Below, one piece after another: positions 63,501 through 64,000 of a stretch of 64,000 nt of DNA (position 1 is its first letter; each line of letters begins with the position of its first letter). This stretch comes from JBBQLG01 sp964251665 (GTDB lineage Bacteria; Bacteroidota; Bacteroidia; Cytophagales; Spirosomataceae), in assembly GCA_964251665.1 (NCBI GenBank), contig CAXUKO010000007.1:186001-250000 (forward strand), in the 5' to 3' direction. The translations under genes were made by a program, and so were the position numbers. The notes beneath the pieces are model-generated. The model was not told the origin of the DNA. It saw only the letters and a list, made by a program, of their open reading frames with translations, and ran no database searches.

Positions 63501-63713
63501 CATGGCATCCTCGATCTTCTTACTCACTTCGGTTTCTACCTCCGAGGGGGCTGCACCGGGGTACGCCGTAGTAATGGTGATGGTTGGCACCGAGAATTCC
63601 GGCAGCAACTCATAACTCAGCAAATTATAACTAAACAGGCCACCAATGGTCAGAATCGCGAACAGCACGATAATGAGCGAGGGGCGTTTGATGATGGTTT
63701 CGACGAAGTTCAT
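60546..63713 (-). CDS. RND efflux pump, HAE1/AcrB type
   Basis: The 1055-residue product is an inner-membrane proton-driven pump. It shows the N-terminal TM1 (about 10-30), the porter region SAYPGAAPSEVETEVSK-like stretch here TTAYPGAAPSEVETEV (about 48-63), TM helices from about 335 on with the proton-relay segment GILVDDSIVVLENI (about 396-409) and the closing FLVPMVYYLVD. It should work with the periplasmic adaptor encoded just upstream; no TolC-type protein is seen here. The length is normal for the family. Export of hydrophobic or amphiphilic compounds is likely; the target is unknown. Confidence 0.95.
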   Translation of the reverse strand: MNFVETIIKRPSLIIVLFAILTIGGLFSYNLLSYELLPEFSVPTITITTAYPGAAPSEVETEVSKKIEDAMSGLDNLDDIKSNSFENASVVVVQFKAGTDIDLSMQDAQREINKMQSDLPDDAETPSLAKISPSDQPIMQILATSTLPNEVFYQQMEDRYLPQLQQIGGVAEITLVGGDKREIRINVNDDKLNYYGLSLLQVTQAINQANVDFPTGKVKNTTETMTLRLAGKFTSLDDIRKLVIVTPVNGSPIRVGDVANVTDGLTEPTSISRYNGRDGIGLFIKKQSDANAVDISRIVQEKLAIISKENVKDQVRFAIAEDTSITTLASVEAVTHDLMLAIALVAVVMLLFLHSFRNAFIVMVSVPASLISAFLFMYVMGYSLNLMTLLALSLVIGILVDDSIVVLENIQRHLEMGGPANRKDRWQATLDGMKEIGFAAVAITLVIVVVFVPITFVNSVVADLLRQFSLTVAFATMVSLLASFTLTPWMTSRLAKLEHLNPKNPFGAFLLWFEGGLTSLTKWYHGSLEWVLSHKLAFTGILIAIFAFTGWVMSLGIIGSQFVAQGDQGKFLLTMKVDKSASLQQNNLTARRIEEYLRKKPEVQTIFANVGGASTGVNSTGQGETNRTELTVQLAEADLRPGHKLTEQYMIDVRKELEDRFPAIEFNSSVVGLVNTGGAPIEIFLSGDDLDQNLTAAENLANRIRKTPGANDVNVSIESGNPEVRVEIDREKMAKLGLDIATVGGTLQNAFAGNDDSKFRDKGEDYDIRVMLDAFDRKNPDDVKSINFISPSANRPVRLAEFATVTQSSSPSLLERKNRRSAVTVTANMLGTGSGTLISAIQADLLRNPMPAGVAVSWGGDAKNQSEGFGSLGLAMLVGLMLVYFIMVLLYDSFIYPLVVMFSVPVAVVGALLVLALTSQDIGIFSLLGFLMLIGLVIKNAILIVDFANQQKAQGVPYQQAILHAGEERLRPILMTTIAMVIGMIPIATASGAGAEWKNSLAWVLIGGLSSSMVLTIFLVPMVYYLVDRTQEWFAQRVASAKSTPVRAHTPVVER

Positions 63714-63832
63714 AGCTTTTCAATTAGTGAATGAGTAATTGAGTGAATGAGCAGTATACCGTTTTGGTACCTGAGTGATTAGCCAAAATTCACTCATCGC
63801 ACCGGTGACCCGGTCGCTCATTCGCCATTCGC

Positions 63833-64000
63833 TCATTGAGCGGTTACCAATGTGCCGTTTTGCAGGTTGATCTGACCGCTGGTCACTACCCGGTCGCCGA
63901 TTTTCAGGCCCTTCGTGATCTCGTAGTATTCGTTGGTCGTTGCGCCAATTTCAACCGTCTTTATCATTGCCCTGCCGTTCTCAATTACATAAATCTGCGG
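63833..64000 (-). CDS. RND efflux periplasmic adaptor, C-terminal end only
   Basis: The frame is open from the right edge to TGA at 63833. The last 55 residues read as the membrane-proximal end of a membrane fusion protein: IYVIENGRAM, EIGATTNEYYEITKGLKIGDRVVTSGQ. This ending (the GLKIGDRVV strand) is characteristic. It lies 119 bp upstream of the RND pump in the same direction. The rest of the gene is outside the window. Confidence 0.85.
   Translation of the reverse strand, partial: PQIYVIENGRAMIKTVEIGATTNEYYEITKGLKIGDRVVTSGQINLQNGTLVTAQ

Noticed and set aside
59458..63713. Flexirubin or aryl-polyene pigment cluster
   Set aside because: An RND pump with ACP-like genes recalls such clusters, but there is no ketosynthase, ammonia-lyase, dehydratase or acyltransferase nearby, and the carrier serine is missing.

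Overview
The window looks like chromosome from a member of the Bacteroidota, most probably a Cytophagales bacterium close to Spirosoma, Larkinella or Fibrella. This rests on a TonB-dependent receptor with STN and carboxypeptidase-regulatory domains beside a DUF4249 lipoprotein, a type IX secretion C-terminal domain, a GH92 mannosidase, a bacillithiol-type deacetylase, a MoxR/DUF58/BatA-like/DUF4175 operon, promoters of the TTTG-N(about 20)-TAnnTTTG type, weak Shine-Dalgarno sites and a GC content a little over 50% by eye. The genus is inference. I recognised no rRNA, tRNA, CRISPR array, transposase or phage gene.

Layout. (1) 1-4.1 kb, minus: a hypothetical secreted protein, a TonB-dependent receptor and a DUF4249 lipoprotein cut by the left edge. 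(2) 4.3-11.4 kb: a NUDIX/winged-helix regulator divergent from two tandem CE1-type esterases, two type-B carboxylesterases (the second broken by an in-frame TAG after its signal peptide) and a Tat-exported TIM-barrel isomerase. (3) 11.6-16.2 kb: a GH92 mannosidase and a large T9SS-exported protein with two CBM3-like modules and no visible enzyme. (4) 16.2-22.3 kb: a PAS histidine kinase, a YihY/BrkB membrane protein, a possible 50-residue peptide gene, BshB1 and a nitrilase-fold protein lacking catalytic residues. (5) 22.5-34 kb: an IorA/IorB-like molybdenum hydroxylase, a membrane protein, a type III restriction-modification pair, then a dienelactone-hydrolase-like protein with MocA and XdhC, the maturation factors expected for the hydroxylase. 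(6) 34-42.1 kb: a six-gene MoxR operon. (7) 42.4-52.1 kb: three consecutive TldD/PmbA pairs, with a broken GxxExxY gene between the first and second pairs in reading order. (8) 52.4-60.5 kb: a DUF937-OmpA protein, lipoproteins, a GH5-like hydrolase, an AI-2E-type permease, an RlmI-like methyltransferase, a second Tat-exported isomerase and a cassette of three small genes, two resembling acyl carrier proteins without the phosphopantetheine serine. (9) 60.5-64 kb: an RND pump and the end of its adaptor.

How it fits together. Regions 1-3 look like polysaccharide or glycoside uptake and breakdown: outer-membrane import, de-esterification, mannose removal and cellulose-type binding. The NUDIX regulator next to a 9-bp inverted repeat is a natural control point. 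Region 5 pairs a periplasmic Mo-hydroxylase with its cofactor-loading proteins across an interposed defence locus. Non-coding DNA holds several palindrome families: three 75-91 bp copies with ATTTTGTCA-type ends, one GCCGCGGATAAAC palindrome, one CACAGAG/CACGGAG palindrome related to the borders of the GxxExxY pseudogene, and short hairpins inside operons.

The least explained items are the ACP-like cassette at 59.5-60.5 kb, the triplicated TldD/PmbA set, the nitrilase-like protein with substituted active site, and the dual-CBM3 secreted protein. I found no clearly new defence or biosynthetic system. All family calls are by eye, without database searches.
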